Part shown: piece after piece, positions 25,989-33,918 of the stretch | How positions within the stretch are numbered: position 1 is the first letter of the stretch | How the letters are laid out: every line of letters begins with the position of its first letter | The notes under the pieces: generated by a model | What the model was told of the DNA's origin: nothing | Seen by the model: only the letters and a program-made list of their open reading frames with translations | The model's database searches: none | Program-made: the position numbers and the translations under genes | DNA from: an uncultured Thiotrichales bacterium | Lineage (GTDB): Bacteria; Pseudomonadota; Gammaproteobacteria; CAZUMV01 | Assembly: GCA_938042355.1 (NCBI GenBank) | Contig: CALIRD010000052.1 | Location: 1 to 33,918, forward strand | Length of the DNA stretch: 33,918 bases | Direction of reading: 5' to 3'

Positions 25989-26861
25989 ATGTCAGCCAAT
26001 ATCAGTTATATTCCACGCAAGAAAGATCATCACAGCAGTCATATATCCACCTTCTTTGACAAAAAGCACGGTGTTCATTGGGCAATCCTGAATAAAGACG
26101 CGCCTAAACGAATTACATTGGAAATGCTGAATGATTTACAGCAGGTCCAGAATGAAGTTAAAGACCATATTGATCAGCAAGGTGATCTTAACTACCAGAT
26201 TTTCACCTCCGCAATTCCCGGTATTTTTAGTTTGGGTGGCGATCTTGGTTTATTCTCACAGTGTTCAGTAACGCACGATCGTGCGACTCTGGAAAAATAT
26301 GCCCGAGTCTCAACAGACTTCGTCTATAACGGTGCGGTCAACTATCATAAGCCCATCACGACGATTTCAATTGTTAAGGGTGCGGCTTTTGGTGGTGGCT
26401 TTGAGGGCGCGCTCGGCGCCAATGTTGTCATCGCTGAAAAACAATCTTTGTTCTCGTTTCCTGAAACCCGATTTGGCATGTTCCCGGGTATGGGTGCTTT
26501 TACCTTGCTTAAACGCCGGGTGCCTGTGCACGTGGCGGAAGAAATTATTTTTTCAGCAAAAATCTATACAGCAGAACAACTGCATGACATGGGTGTGGTG
26601 GATATCGTCTGTGAAGAGGGTGAGGGTGACAGTACCGCCTCTGCCTTTATTGCCAAACGTCACCGACAAAAGAAGGGTATCGATACCATGCGCAGTATGG
26701 TGGAGCAGTTTGCGCCGGTAGACCGTGAAGAAATGTATGCCATTACTGATCGCTGGGTGGATTCAGCGCTGGATCTTGGTGAGAAAGAGCGGCGGATTAT
26801 TGAGGTGTTGATGAAGAAGAATGATCTTCGGACACTACAAGATCTGCTAGATACTGATTAA
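25989..26861 (+). CDS. rpfF: RpfF-like DSF synthase (crotonase fold)
   Basis: A 290-residue crotonase-family enzyme of the RpfF type, at the length of the Xanthomonas protein. The oxyanion-hole segment SLGGDLGLF (about 81-89), GGGFEGAL with Glu139 and FPETRFGMFPGMGA with Glu159 match the positions of the two catalytic glutamates known in RpfF (Glu141 and Glu161). The end WVDSALDLGEKERR also fits. RpfF dehydrates 3-hydroxyacyl-ACP to the cis-2-enoyl form and then hydrolyses the thioester, releasing the fatty-acid signal DSF. It is convergent with rpfC, and the two reading frames overlap by 65 bp. Plain enoyl-CoA hydratase is less likely given the motifs and neighbours. Confidence 0.88.
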   Translation: MSANISYIPRKKDHHSSHISTFFDKKHGVHWAILNKDAPKRITLEMLNDLQQVQNEVKDHIDQQGDLNYQIFTSAIPGIFSLGGDLGLFSQCSVTHDRATLEKYARVSTDFVYNGAVNYHKPITTISIVKGAAFGGGFEGALGANVVIAEKQSLFSFPETRFGMFPGMGAFTLLKRRVPVHVAEEIIFSAKIYTAEQLHDMGVVDIVCEEGEGDSTASAFIAKRHRQKKGIDTMRSMVEQFAPVDREEMYAITDRWVDSALDLGEKERRIIEVLMKKNDLRTLQDLLDTD

Positions 26862-29337
26862 ATTCTTCGATAGTACAGCTATAAATTTCTTGCAATTGCT
26901 GTTGTAACTCAGAGCAGTACGCTGGTGTGAAATCGATGCGTGCAATCAGCCGTAAATCGTTACAAAACTCCGCCAGTATGGGGGCACCAATTTGTAGTGA
27001 GCTACCTTTCAGGGCGTGAGCGGCTTCCAGTGTTTGCCCGTAGTCTTGCTCAGAAAAACCCTGGGTAAGTTCTTCAAGCATGGCTGTTGCATCCTTCAGA
27101 AAAGAATTCACCATGCGCTCAATGAATGTGTTGCCGTCTGGTGCCATATCGCCAAGGTTGTCCAATACCGCGTAATCGATATAGATCTTTGAAACTGTTT
27201 TGGTATTGTCTACCGCAAGTGCAATCGCTTGCTCACCGTCTACTTTCCGATGTTCTTCAACAAATAAATCGGGATACAGGCGTTGTATTTCAACACTAAT
27301 ATCTTTACCAATAAGTGGTTTGGTTAAAAAGCCGTCCATACCAGCTTCAAAAGCCGCAAGCCGGGTTTCTTCGGTGGCATCAGCTGTAATTAACAGAAAT
27401 TTGGTTGTGTTATTGCGACGCCAGGTATTGGATACACGATGGGTTTTGAGTACGTTGATGCCATCCATACCCGGCATGTTGCGATCCAGTATGACCAGTT
27501 CATAGTTTGCATCGGAATGGCTCAGTTGCTCCATTGCCTCCAGACCGTCATTGACCAGAGTAACGTGATGACCCTGTTTTTCCAGCATCATGCTCAGTAT
27601 GTCACGGTTGGTTTTGGCATCATCCGCCACCAGAATATTCAGCGGGCGCAAGGGTTTCAGTTTTTCACTGGCAATCGGTTGATGCAGATAGCTGCTTAGT
27701 ATCTGGTTAATGGTGTTCGTGCTGGTACTAGTTGTTGTCCATAATTCCAGAGATTTCTGGTTATTGGTAAAGCTGATGCGGTACAGGCCTTTGTCCTGCC
27801 CCATGCGAATGATTGGAGTATTCCCCAGTTTATGCTTTGTCAGAGTAGCCGAGATTTGTTCGCAACGGTGATTACTCAGGTCTTTACCGGTGAGTAGTAT
27901 CGGTTGCTCCGAATTTTTGAGTCGTTGTATGGCTTGCTCTGGTTTACTGAAATCCAGTTGGGTGATCACAGTGTCACTAAAGACGGACTTAATTTTGCGT
28001 TTTTCTTCATCTATCAATGCCACAGAGAACAAGCGTGAGGTGTTAATAGGTGAGGTATTGATTTCATTTTGCGTATAACTGACCGGGATTTTAAACCAAA
28101 ACGTGGAGCCTTGTTCCAACGTACTATCTACACCAATAAAGCCATTCATCTTGTTGACAAATTCTTTACAAATCGCCGTGCCTAGACCAGTTCCACCAAA
28201 TTGTCGGGTGATGCCGGAGTCGGCCTGCACAAAGGGGTCAAAAATGGTCTCGATAGACGCTTCATCAATACCGATGCCAGTATCCTGAACTTCAAAGCGC
28301 CAGCCAGGTTTGCCGTCCAGATCTTCACTGGTACCACGCAAGGTGATATTGCCCATCTGGGTAAATTTGATGGCATTACCCACCAGATTTATCAGTATTT
28401 GCTGCAGTTCAACCGGCGCAAATTCAGCTTGCTGGAACATCTCCGGATCCATTTCCACTATGTAGTCCAGACCCTTACGTTGTGCTTGCGGTGCCATCAG
28501 GCTTTTAACGTTTTTGAGTACGGTCAATAGTTCAGCTTCTTCAACATTCAATTCGAGTCGACCGGACTCAACTTTGGAGACGTCCAGTACATCACCAATC
28601 ATCGACATCAGGGTGTTGGCTGACTCGCTGATCATATTTACTTTGTTTCTGATTTCGCCTTCCAGCTCTTCATCCTTGAGCATATCTGCTGAAGCGACAA
28701 TACCCGTTAGAGGTGTGCGTAATTCATGACTCATGTTGGCCAAAAATTGAGATTTAACCATGTTGGCTTCGTTAGCGTGTTCCAATGCATGGTTTAGTCT
28801 GGTTATTAGCTTGGCGAGGTATAAAGGTATAATGGTTAAAGACAGAATTAGCCCAAGACTTAGTATGATGTTGTTTTGCCAATAGGCAGTTGTACTAATC
28901 ACATAACAAAAGCTGACTAAACAGGTTATTGCCATCAATTTTAAGTAAGTTACTCCGAAGCGAATTCCATAACCTACAATTTGCCAGAGATAGAAAACAA
29001 AAAATATACTGCCACTGTAGCCGAGAATGATAAGTAAACTTGATATGATCGCAGCGTCAGCGAACACACTCGATACTTTCAGAATAGTGGTGTTGATTTT
29101 AAACCAAAGTGCAGTTTGAACGGCAAGTGAGAATAACGTGATTAAACTCACTGCCATAGCTGTGTTAACAGCAGCTTGGCTAAGTTCCTTTGAATACCAC
29201 AAGTACAATAAATAGATGATACTTCCAGCAATGATCACATATCTGTTGAAGAGTTGTTGTTGTAACTCGCCAGCATCAGATTTACTTTGCTGATCAATAT
29301 ATTGTTTGATATTCAGCTTTGATTTCAAGAAAGACAT
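26797..29337 (-). CDS. rpfC: RpfC-like hybrid sensor histidine kinase for DSF
   Basis: An 846-residue membrane kinase. The N-terminal sensor has about five to six helices (31-175) with WQIVGYGIRFGVTYLK, close in layout to Xanthomonas RpfC. The dimerisation domain has His204 (FLANMSHELRTPL). The ATPase domain has the N box NLVGNAIKF (318-326), DTGIG (352-356) and GGTGLGTAI. Residues about 435-555 look like a degenerate receiver with no phospho-Asp. A true receiver follows with Asp572/573, Asp618 and Lys673, and a C-terminal HPt domain has His774 (AAHALKGSS). The length exceeds Xcc RpfC (726) by the extra receiver-like region. It should pass phosphate to RpfG. Confidence 0.9.
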   Translation of the reverse strand: MSFLKSKLNIKQYIDQQSKSDAGELQQQLFNRYVIIAGSIIYLLYLWYSKELSQAAVNTAMAVSLITLFSLAVQTALWFKINTTILKVSSVFADAAIISSLLIILGYSGSIFFVFYLWQIVGYGIRFGVTYLKLMAITCLVSFCYVISTTAYWQNNIILSLGLILSLTIIPLYLAKLITRLNHALEHANEANMVKSQFLANMSHELRTPLTGIVASADMLKDEELEGEIRNKVNMISESANTLMSMIGDVLDVSKVESGRLELNVEEAELLTVLKNVKSLMAPQAQRKGLDYIVEMDPEMFQQAEFAPVELQQILINLVGNAIKFTQMGNITLRGTSEDLDGKPGWRFEVQDTGIGIDEASIETIFDPFVQADSGITRQFGGTGLGTAICKEFVNKMNGFIGVDSTLEQGSTFWFKIPVSYTQNEINTSPINTSRLFSVALIDEEKRKIKSVFSDTVITQLDFSKPEQAIQRLKNSEQPILLTGKDLSNHRCEQISATLTKHKLGNTPIIRMGQDKGLYRISFTNNQKSLELWTTTSTSTNTINQILSSYLHQPIASEKLKPLRPLNILVADDAKTNRDILSMMLEKQGHHVTLVNDGLEAMEQLSHSDANYELVILDRNMPGMDGINVLKTHRVSNTWRRNNTTKFLLITADATEETRLAAFEAGMDGFLTKPLIGKDISVEIQRLYPDLFVEEHRKVDGEQAIALAVDNTKTVSKIYIDYAVLDNLGDMAPDGNTFIERMVNSFLKDATAMLEELTQGFSEQDYGQTLEAAHALKGSSLQIGAPILAEFCNDLRLIARIDFTPAYCSELQQQLQEIYSCTIEEFNQYLADLVVSEDHSSSSTPQ

Positions 29338-29536
29338 TTAATATGTTGTTGTAATAAAGATAGCCCTGAATTGTTGGAATATTTTATCCCTTCACTAACT
29401 GTTTAAAAAATATACAATGTGACGCAGTTCACCTTTTATAGGGCTGTAAAGTACTGAAAAGACAGGCGGTCTATTCTGACAGGAAATTGTGCGCTATTTC
29501 GCATTCGGGTTTGTAGAAACCCCATAAGGGCGCGCT

Positions 29537-30643
29537 TTAGTCTTCGAACGCCTTTTCGATTTTTTGAATGGTGCCTATGCACAACATAAAGGCATTGACG
29601 CAGTTGGGGTCAAAGTGTTTCCCAGACTCTCCTTCAATGTAGGCGATAGTTTTTTCAAGCGGCCAGGCTTCTTTGTAGGGTCGTTTGGAGCGTAGTGCAT
29701 CGTAGACATCGGCAATCGCAACCAGACGAGCTGCCATGGGGATATCTTCACCTTTGACGCCAAACGGATAACCTTTGCCGTCCCATCTTTCATGGTGGTA
29801 GAGCGCAATGTTGGCGCCTAGTTTGACGTATTTGGATTCACTGCCTGAGAGGATCTCATAACCAATACGGGTGTGGTTATGCATCATAGTGGCTTCTTCA
29901 CGGGTCAGACCGGATTGTTTATTGAGGATGGTATCGCTGATGCCGATTTTACCGACGTCGTGCATCGGTGCTGCCATTTCTATGGCTTCACATTCTTCTT
30001 GATCCAGACCGAGTTGTTCAGCAATGGTGCGGCAGTATTTCGCCATGCGTATCACATGATTACCGGTGTCTTCATCGCGGTATTCACCCGCGCGGGCCAA
30101 ACGGAAAATGGTTTCTTTTTCACGCGCACGTATTTCTCGAGTGGCTTCAGCAATTTCATGTTCGAGTTGGTCTGCGCGGCTACGTAAAGCCAGTTGCTGA
30201 TTACGGAGTTTAATCAGGTTCAGGCAACGCGCTTTAGCTTCTACTTCATCAATCGGGCGGGTGAGAAAATCACTGGCGCCTGCTTGCAGACATTTGTAGC
30301 GAGTGTTCTTATGACCATCGATGGTGATCACCAGAACCGGTATGTCTTCGCAATTGGGTTGTTTGCGAAATGCTTTGATAAATTGCTCGCCGTTCATTTG
30401 CGGCATGCGGAAGTCGGTTAAGACAAGGTCCGGGATTTCCTCTTCAAGCATATCCAGCACATATTCCGGGTTATCGAAGGCGCGTACTGTTAGCCCCGGA
30501 TCGATGCTTTCGATCAGCATTTTGAGTAGCTCTCGCCCGGTTGACATATCATCGATGACATAAACAGTCGAAGCCGTCGCAAGAATGCTGTCCTTGAACT
30601 CGCTGGTTGGGTCTATTTCAAATTCGATGTCAGATTCTTCCAT
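29537..30643 (-). CDS. rpfG: RpfG-like response regulator with HD-GYP phosphodiesterase
   Basis: A 368-residue regulator, near the length of Xanthomonas RpfG. The receiver has Asp31/32 and phospho-acceptor Asp77 (LVLTDFRMPQMNG). The conserved Lys that usually precedes Pro reads Arg129 (FLTRPID). A linker coiled coil (about 145-175) leads to an HD-GYP domain with HD at 228-229 (MHDVGKIGI), the second metal cluster HHERWDGKGYP (283-293) and a helix-flanked DVYDALRSKRPYK. HD-GYP domains cleave cyclic di-GMP. It is upstream of rpfC in the same direction with a 199-bp gap. Confidence 0.92.
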   Translation of the reverse strand: MEESDIEFEIDPTSEFKDSILATASTVYVIDDMSTGRELLKMLIESIDPGLTVRAFDNPEYVLDMLEEEIPDLVLTDFRMPQMNGEQFIKAFRKQPNCEDIPVLVITIDGHKNTRYKCLQAGASDFLTRPIDEVEAKARCLNLIKLRNQQLALRSRADQLEHEIAEATREIRAREKETIFRLARAGEYRDEDTGNHVIRMAKYCRTIAEQLGLDQEECEAIEMAAPMHDVGKIGISDTILNKQSGLTREEATMMHNHTRIGYEILSGSESKYVKLGANIALYHHERWDGKGYPFGVKGEDIPMAARLVAIADVYDALRSKRPYKEAWPLEKTIAYIEGESGKHFDPNCVNAFMLCIGTIQKIEKAFED

Positions 30644-30843
30644 GCTTCAATGTCGATTTTTAATTCGTTCTGGGCGATATTATTGGTGTTTAATCAACAA
30701 TAATATAGAGATACGCTTTGTAAATTTGTGCAGTTAGTATCAGAAAGTTATAAAAAGCCTGACTTTCCTTGTTTAATCTATAATTCTAACACTAAATTCG
30801 TTGCACAGCTGGACCTGAATTGTGACAAACGTGAAATTGAGTG

Positions 30844-31959
30844 TTAGCCGGGTCTCGTATTCAGATACGCTCGTTCAGAGATATTTGACCACTGAACCGC
30901 ACCCTCATAAAAGTCCGAATACGACTTGTGTATGCGGGTAGCAAGCGGAGAACTGTTGGCCATTTCATCGATGATTTCTGCAGCATAACCCCTCAGATTT
31001 TCCAATACTTCGGTGGGTAAGGGTTGTGGCGTTATGCTGTGATCGTTTTTCAGTTGTGCCAGCGCATCTTTGTTGCGCGCATTGTATTCAGCCAGCATGT
31101 ACTCATTGGCACTACTGGCTGCCGCTTTAACGATGGCTTTAAGATCATCGGGCAGGGCGTTATAGGCTTTTTGGTTAACCATGCATTCCAGCGTAGGCCC
31201 CGGCTCATGCCAGCCCGGGTAATAGTAGTGTTTGGCAACCTTGTGCAACCCAAACGCCAGATCGTTATACGGCCCGACCCATTCCGTCGCGTCGATAATG
31301 CCTTGCGACATGGAGGTGTAGATTTCGCCACCGGGAATATTGACCGGCGTACCGCCGGCACGTTCCAGTGCCTCACCGCCTAGTCCGGGTATACGCATTT
31401 TCAGACCCTTGAGATCAGCCACAGAGTTGATTTCTTTATTAAACCAGCCTGCCATTTGGACCCCGGTATTACCCGCCGCCATCGGAACCAGTCCGAAGCG
31501 TTCGTAGGCTTCTGCCCAGAGTTCCAGACCACCACCATGCAATAGCCAGGCATTCATTTCGGTTGCGGTCATGCCAAAGGGCAGTGCCGCAAAATATTGC
31601 AGTGCGGGATCTTTACCTTTCCAGTAATAGGTAGCGCCATGACCCATTTCTGCGGTACCGGTGGTGACCGTATCAAAGACTTCAAAGGCAGGTACCAGTT
31701 CCCCTGCACCATAGACTTTGACCGTCATTCTGCCACCGGACATCTCGCCGATTTTCTCAGCCAGATGATTGGCGCCGGTGCCGAGACCGGGAAAATTCAT
31801 CGGCCAGGTAGTCACCATTTTCCAGGTAATTTTTTTACCGCTGGCTACGGCGGGCGCAGCGGCGGTCGAGTCGCTTGCTTTACTGCAGCCACTTGCCAGT
31901 GCCGCACCGGCTACGATGGTGCCTGCGCTGGCCTTTTTTATAAAATCGCGACGTTTCAT
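30844..31959 (-). CDS. TRAP-type substrate-binding protein (TakP-like DctP)
   Basis: A 371-residue periplasmic binding protein of the DctP/TakP group. The signal is twin-arginine (KRRDFIKKA) and Cys25 in ASGC may be lipidated. Mature segments WKMVTTWPMNFPGLGTGANHL, GNTGVQMAGWFNKEI and LKMRIPGLGGEAL (the conserved Arg that holds the carboxylate) are typical of the keto-acid/lactate-binding branch. It feeds a sodium-driven TRAP permease. No DctQ or DctM gene is in the window: rpfG lies downstream and the fusion gene is divergent. Either the partner is elsewhere or the protein now serves another role. Confidence 0.88.
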   Translation of the reverse strand: MKRRDFIKKASAGTIVAGAALASGCSKASDSTAAAPAVASGKKITWKMVTTWPMNFPGLGTGANHLAEKIGEMSGGRMTVKVYGAGELVPAFEVFDTVTTGTAEMGHGATYYWKGKDPALQYFAALPFGMTATEMNAWLLHGGGLELWAEAYERFGLVPMAAGNTGVQMAGWFNKEINSVADLKGLKMRIPGLGGEALERAGGTPVNIPGGEIYTSMSQGIIDATEWVGPYNDLAFGLHKVAKHYYYPGWHEPGPTLECMVNQKAYNALPDDLKAIVKAAASSANEYMLAEYNARNKDALAQLKNDHSITPQPLPTEVLENLRGYAAEIIDEMANSSPLATRIHKSYSDFYEGAVQWSNISERAYLNTRPG

Positions 31960-32089
31960 GCCTTACTCCAGTATTCTCGAATGCTACGCCGTAGTGTACG
32001 TTAAATACGTTAGTTTGCCGACCGTATATAGACGGTGAAATCTACTCGCGAGTACGGCAGAATGCTTATTCGGTTCTGGATGGTAAATA
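31960..32089. promoter_or_regulatory. Divergent control region with several short repeats
   Basis: This 130-bp gap contains a direct repeat TACGTTA-AA-TACGTTA (31997-32012), an inverted repeat ACCGT-N6-ACGGT (32021-32036) and a perfect 12-bp palindrome TACTCGCGAGTA (32043-32054). They are good candidate operators between the TRAP protein and the fusion kinase. No regulator gene is adjacent within the window. Confidence 0.45.
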
Positions 32090-33918
32090 ATGGATTATTA
32101 CATCGCAATTGATCAGGGTACGCATGCCACTCGTGCTCTGTTATACGACCAGCATGGCAATCAGGTAGAGAGTAAATGGACCAAGGTCCAGCTGGAACGT
32201 GTACAAGATGGCTGGATAGAACAAGACAGTCAGGAATTGCTCGACTCTGTGCTTGGCACGGTGCAGCGTTTACTCGATAGTCTAACCGACGAACAGCGTG
32301 GTTCAGTGCGTGCCGCCGGTATTGCTACCCAGCGTTCCTCAGTATTGCTCATGGATCAGGACGGAAATGCCGTCAGCCCGATTTTGAGTTGGCAGGATGT
32401 ACGCGCCGCCGATTTTTTAAAAACGATCAGTCATCAACATCAGGCAATCACCTCAATCACGGGTTTACCGGTCTCGGCACACTATGGTGCGAGTAAATTA
32501 CGCTGGTTGGTAGACCAACATAAACCCGATAAAAATACAGTCATGCTGGCGCCATTGGTGTCGTATTACTTGTTTCATTTGTTGGGTAAAAAGCGTTTTT
32601 GTGTTGATCACAGTAACGCTCAGCGTACCCAGTTATTTGATCTGGATACACTGGATTGGTCTCCTGAATTAGTAAAGCTCTATGGACTTGAGGGATATCG
32701 CTTGCCCGAATGTCTACCGATGGCTGCCGAGTATGGGGAGCTACTCGATACTGGTATTCCCTTCATGGCTAGTGGTGGCGATCAAAATGCAGCGATCCAT
32801 GGCGCGGGACGTTTGCCGGATGATACGGCCTTGATGAATCTGGGCAGCGGTGCTTTTGTGATGCGACCGATGCAGCAGCGGCAAAGCGGTAATGGTCTGC
32901 TCAGTAGTGTGGCGTACTCTGATCAACAGTCCACCAGATACTTGCGCGAAGGTACCGTGAATGGCTCGGGCACGGCATTGAGCTGGGCAACAAAAGAGTG
33001 GGATCTACCCGATACCCGTGAACATCTGTCTGACTGGTGTGACGAGATTTCCGAACCTCCTGTTTTTATTAACAGTGTCGGAGGCTTGGGCAGCCCCTGG
33101 TGGCGACGGGATGTTGATCCGGAGATACTGGCAGAAGATAAAAAAATCAGTAAGGCCGGCAAGGCTGTTGCAGTAGCCGAAAGTATTTTGTTTTTGCTCA
33201 ATACCAATCTGGAGTTAATGCGCCGTGAATTGCCGATCAATCGCCTGCGCTTGAGTGGTGGTCTGAGCCAGCAACACGCGGTTTGTCAAAAGCTGGCTAA
33301 CCTGACCGGCCTGCCAGTGGAAAGAGTGGATAACCCGGAAGCAACCGCCCGGGGTATTGCCTGGTTGGCTGCCGGGCAACCAGACGGGTGGCAAAACATT
33401 ACCATGAAGTCCTTTACGCCTCAGGCTGATCGTTCTATCCGGGAACGCTACTGGCTGTACTTCGACTTTTTACGCACCTTGCCGCCACCAGCTGGATCTG
33501 TGCCAGCGTTAGTCGGTCATCGTGGTTTAATGGAGCACTATCCTGAAAATACCCTGTCGTCGATTGCAGCAGCAGTAGGCGCCGGTGCACCGCATATCGA
33601 ATTTGATGTGCAGATGGCGGCGGATGGAGAGTTGGTAGTCATACACGATGACACGATAGATAGAACCTGCGATGAAAAAGGCAGTATCTTTTCAAAAACC
33701 AGTGTTGAACTAACCGCACTAAGCGCGCACTACCCGAAAAAATTCAAACAGGACTTCTATCCCGAACCGGTACCCTTGCTCACCGAGGTATTGGATTATC
33801 TGGATGGCTACCCGCAGGTAACGTCGTATGTCGAAATCAAGGAAGAGTCTATGACTCGGTTCGGCTTGGACAAGGTGATGGATAAATTGATCGCGGTGCT
33901 GTCACAGCATCGTGCACC
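32090..33918 (+). CDS. FGGY carbohydrate kinase fused to glycerophosphodiester phosphodiesterase, partial
   Basis: The frame from the ATG at 32090 is open to the window end (609 residues). Residues 1 to about 465 are an FGGY kinase of glycerol-kinase type: IDQGTHATRALLYD, ASGGDQNAAIHGAG (Asp231) and LMNLGSGAF. At the sugar-binding site Arg82 is kept, but the Glu that follows in GlpK is Ser83; Trp101 and Tyr132 are kept. From about 472 a glycerophosphodiester phosphodiesterase begins: GHRG (His477, Arg478), PENTLSSI, IEFDVQ (Glu504, Asp506) and IHDDTIDRT (His519). Both catalytic parts look intact. Together they would make glycerol-3-phosphate or a related polyol phosphate from two sources. The 3' end is missing. 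Confidence 0.85.
   Translation, partial: MDYYIAIDQGTHATRALLYDQHGNQVESKWTKVQLERVQDGWIEQDSQELLDSVLGTVQRLLDSLTDEQRGSVRAAGIATQRSSVLLMDQDGNAVSPILSWQDVRAADFLKTISHQHQAITSITGLPVSAHYGASKLRWLVDQHKPDKNTVMLAPLVSYYLFHLLGKKRFCVDHSNAQRTQLFDLDTLDWSPELVKLYGLEGYRLPECLPMAAEYGELLDTGIPFMASGGDQNAAIHGAGRLPDDTALMNLGSGAFVMRPMQQRQSGNGLLSSVAYSDQQSTRYLREGTVNGSGTALSWATKEWDLPDTREHLSDWCDEISEPPVFINSVGGLGSPWWRRDVDPEILAEDKKISKAGKAVAVAESILFLLNTNLELMRRELPINRLRLSGGLSQQHAVCQKLANLTGLPVERVDNPEATARGIAWLAAGQPDGWQNITMKSFTPQADRSIRERYWLYFDFLRTLPPPAGSVPALVGHRGLMEHYPENTLSSIAAAVGAGAPHIEFDVQMAADGELVVIHDDTIDRTCDEKGSIFSKTSVELTALSAHYPKKFKQDFYPEPVPLLTEVLDYLDGYPQVTSYVEIKEESMTRFGLDKVMDKLIAVLSQHRA

Noticed and set aside
29507-29522. GGGTTT-GTAG-AAACCC hairpin between rpfG and rpfC as a terminator
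   Set aside because: No T-run follows on either strand, so termination is not supported; it may still be an RNA stem within the operon.

Overview
The window reads as a chromosomal segment of a free-living, probably marine, gammaproteobacterium. The evidence is the ubiK/comM and glnK/amtB neighbourhood, sigma-54/NtrC-type sites, DUF1800/DUF1501 secreted proteins, a TorF-type porin and TRAP and sodium-symporter transport genes. GC is near 50% in most genes by spot counts and lower in the ketosynthase region. I see no tRNA, rRNA, CRISPR array, integrase or insertion sequence. Two genes run off the ends: the symporter at the left and the kinase-phosphodiesterase fusion at the right.

Layout. (1) 1-610, minus: a two-gene sodium/solute symporter (DUF4212 small subunit, then the large subunit). 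(2) 705-9582, plus: an MFS carrier, then a compact run of DUF1499 membrane protein, Bcr/CflA-type MFS, NADP-dependent MDR reductase, glutathione S-transferase and the two subunits of an isoquinoline-1-oxidoreductase-type molybdenum hydroxylase. A membrane-anchored cytochrome c with its own promoter follows and ends at a strong terminator. This looks like an oxidation/detoxification module feeding electrons to the periplasmic cytochrome pool. (3) 9657-10486, plus: a DUF442-type sulfurtransferase/phosphatase-like protein and an exported monothiol glutaredoxin. (4) 17215-10487, minus: ubiK, a DUF1800-DUF1501 secreted pair, comM (yifB) and a Tet-type MFS. The DUF pair sits inside a ubiK-comM neighbourhood that is usually tighter. 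(5) 17257-19795, plus: two NtrC-like boxes 32 bp apart and a -24/-12 element upstream of a TorF-type porin, glnK and amtB, closed by a UUCG-loop terminator; a nitrogen-limitation unit. (6) 19800-23924: two SAM methyltransferases, a glycerate-kinase-like P-loop kinase, a TauE/SafE permease and an orphan pilin-like protein.

(7) 23976-30643 is the most interesting part: a DSF (diffusible signal factor) fatty-acid quorum-sensing locus. rpfF (signal synthase, plus) converges on rpfC (membrane hybrid sensor kinase) and rpfG (receiver plus HD-GYP c-di-GMP phosphodiesterase), both minus, the orientation known from Xanthomonas. Divergent from rpfF lies an acyl carrier protein followed by a beta-ketoacyl-ACP synthase, a plausible dedicated acyl supply for the signal. 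The 358-bp region between the divergent genes holds a perfect CRP/Clp-type palindrome and two other perfect inverted repeats. Xanthomonas rpfB and rpfH are absent from this window.

(8) 30844-33918: a TAT-exported TRAP-type substrate-binding protein without membrane subunits here, and, divergent from it, an FGGY (glycerol-kinase-like) carbohydrate kinase fused in frame to a glycerophosphodiester phosphodiesterase, cut by the window end.
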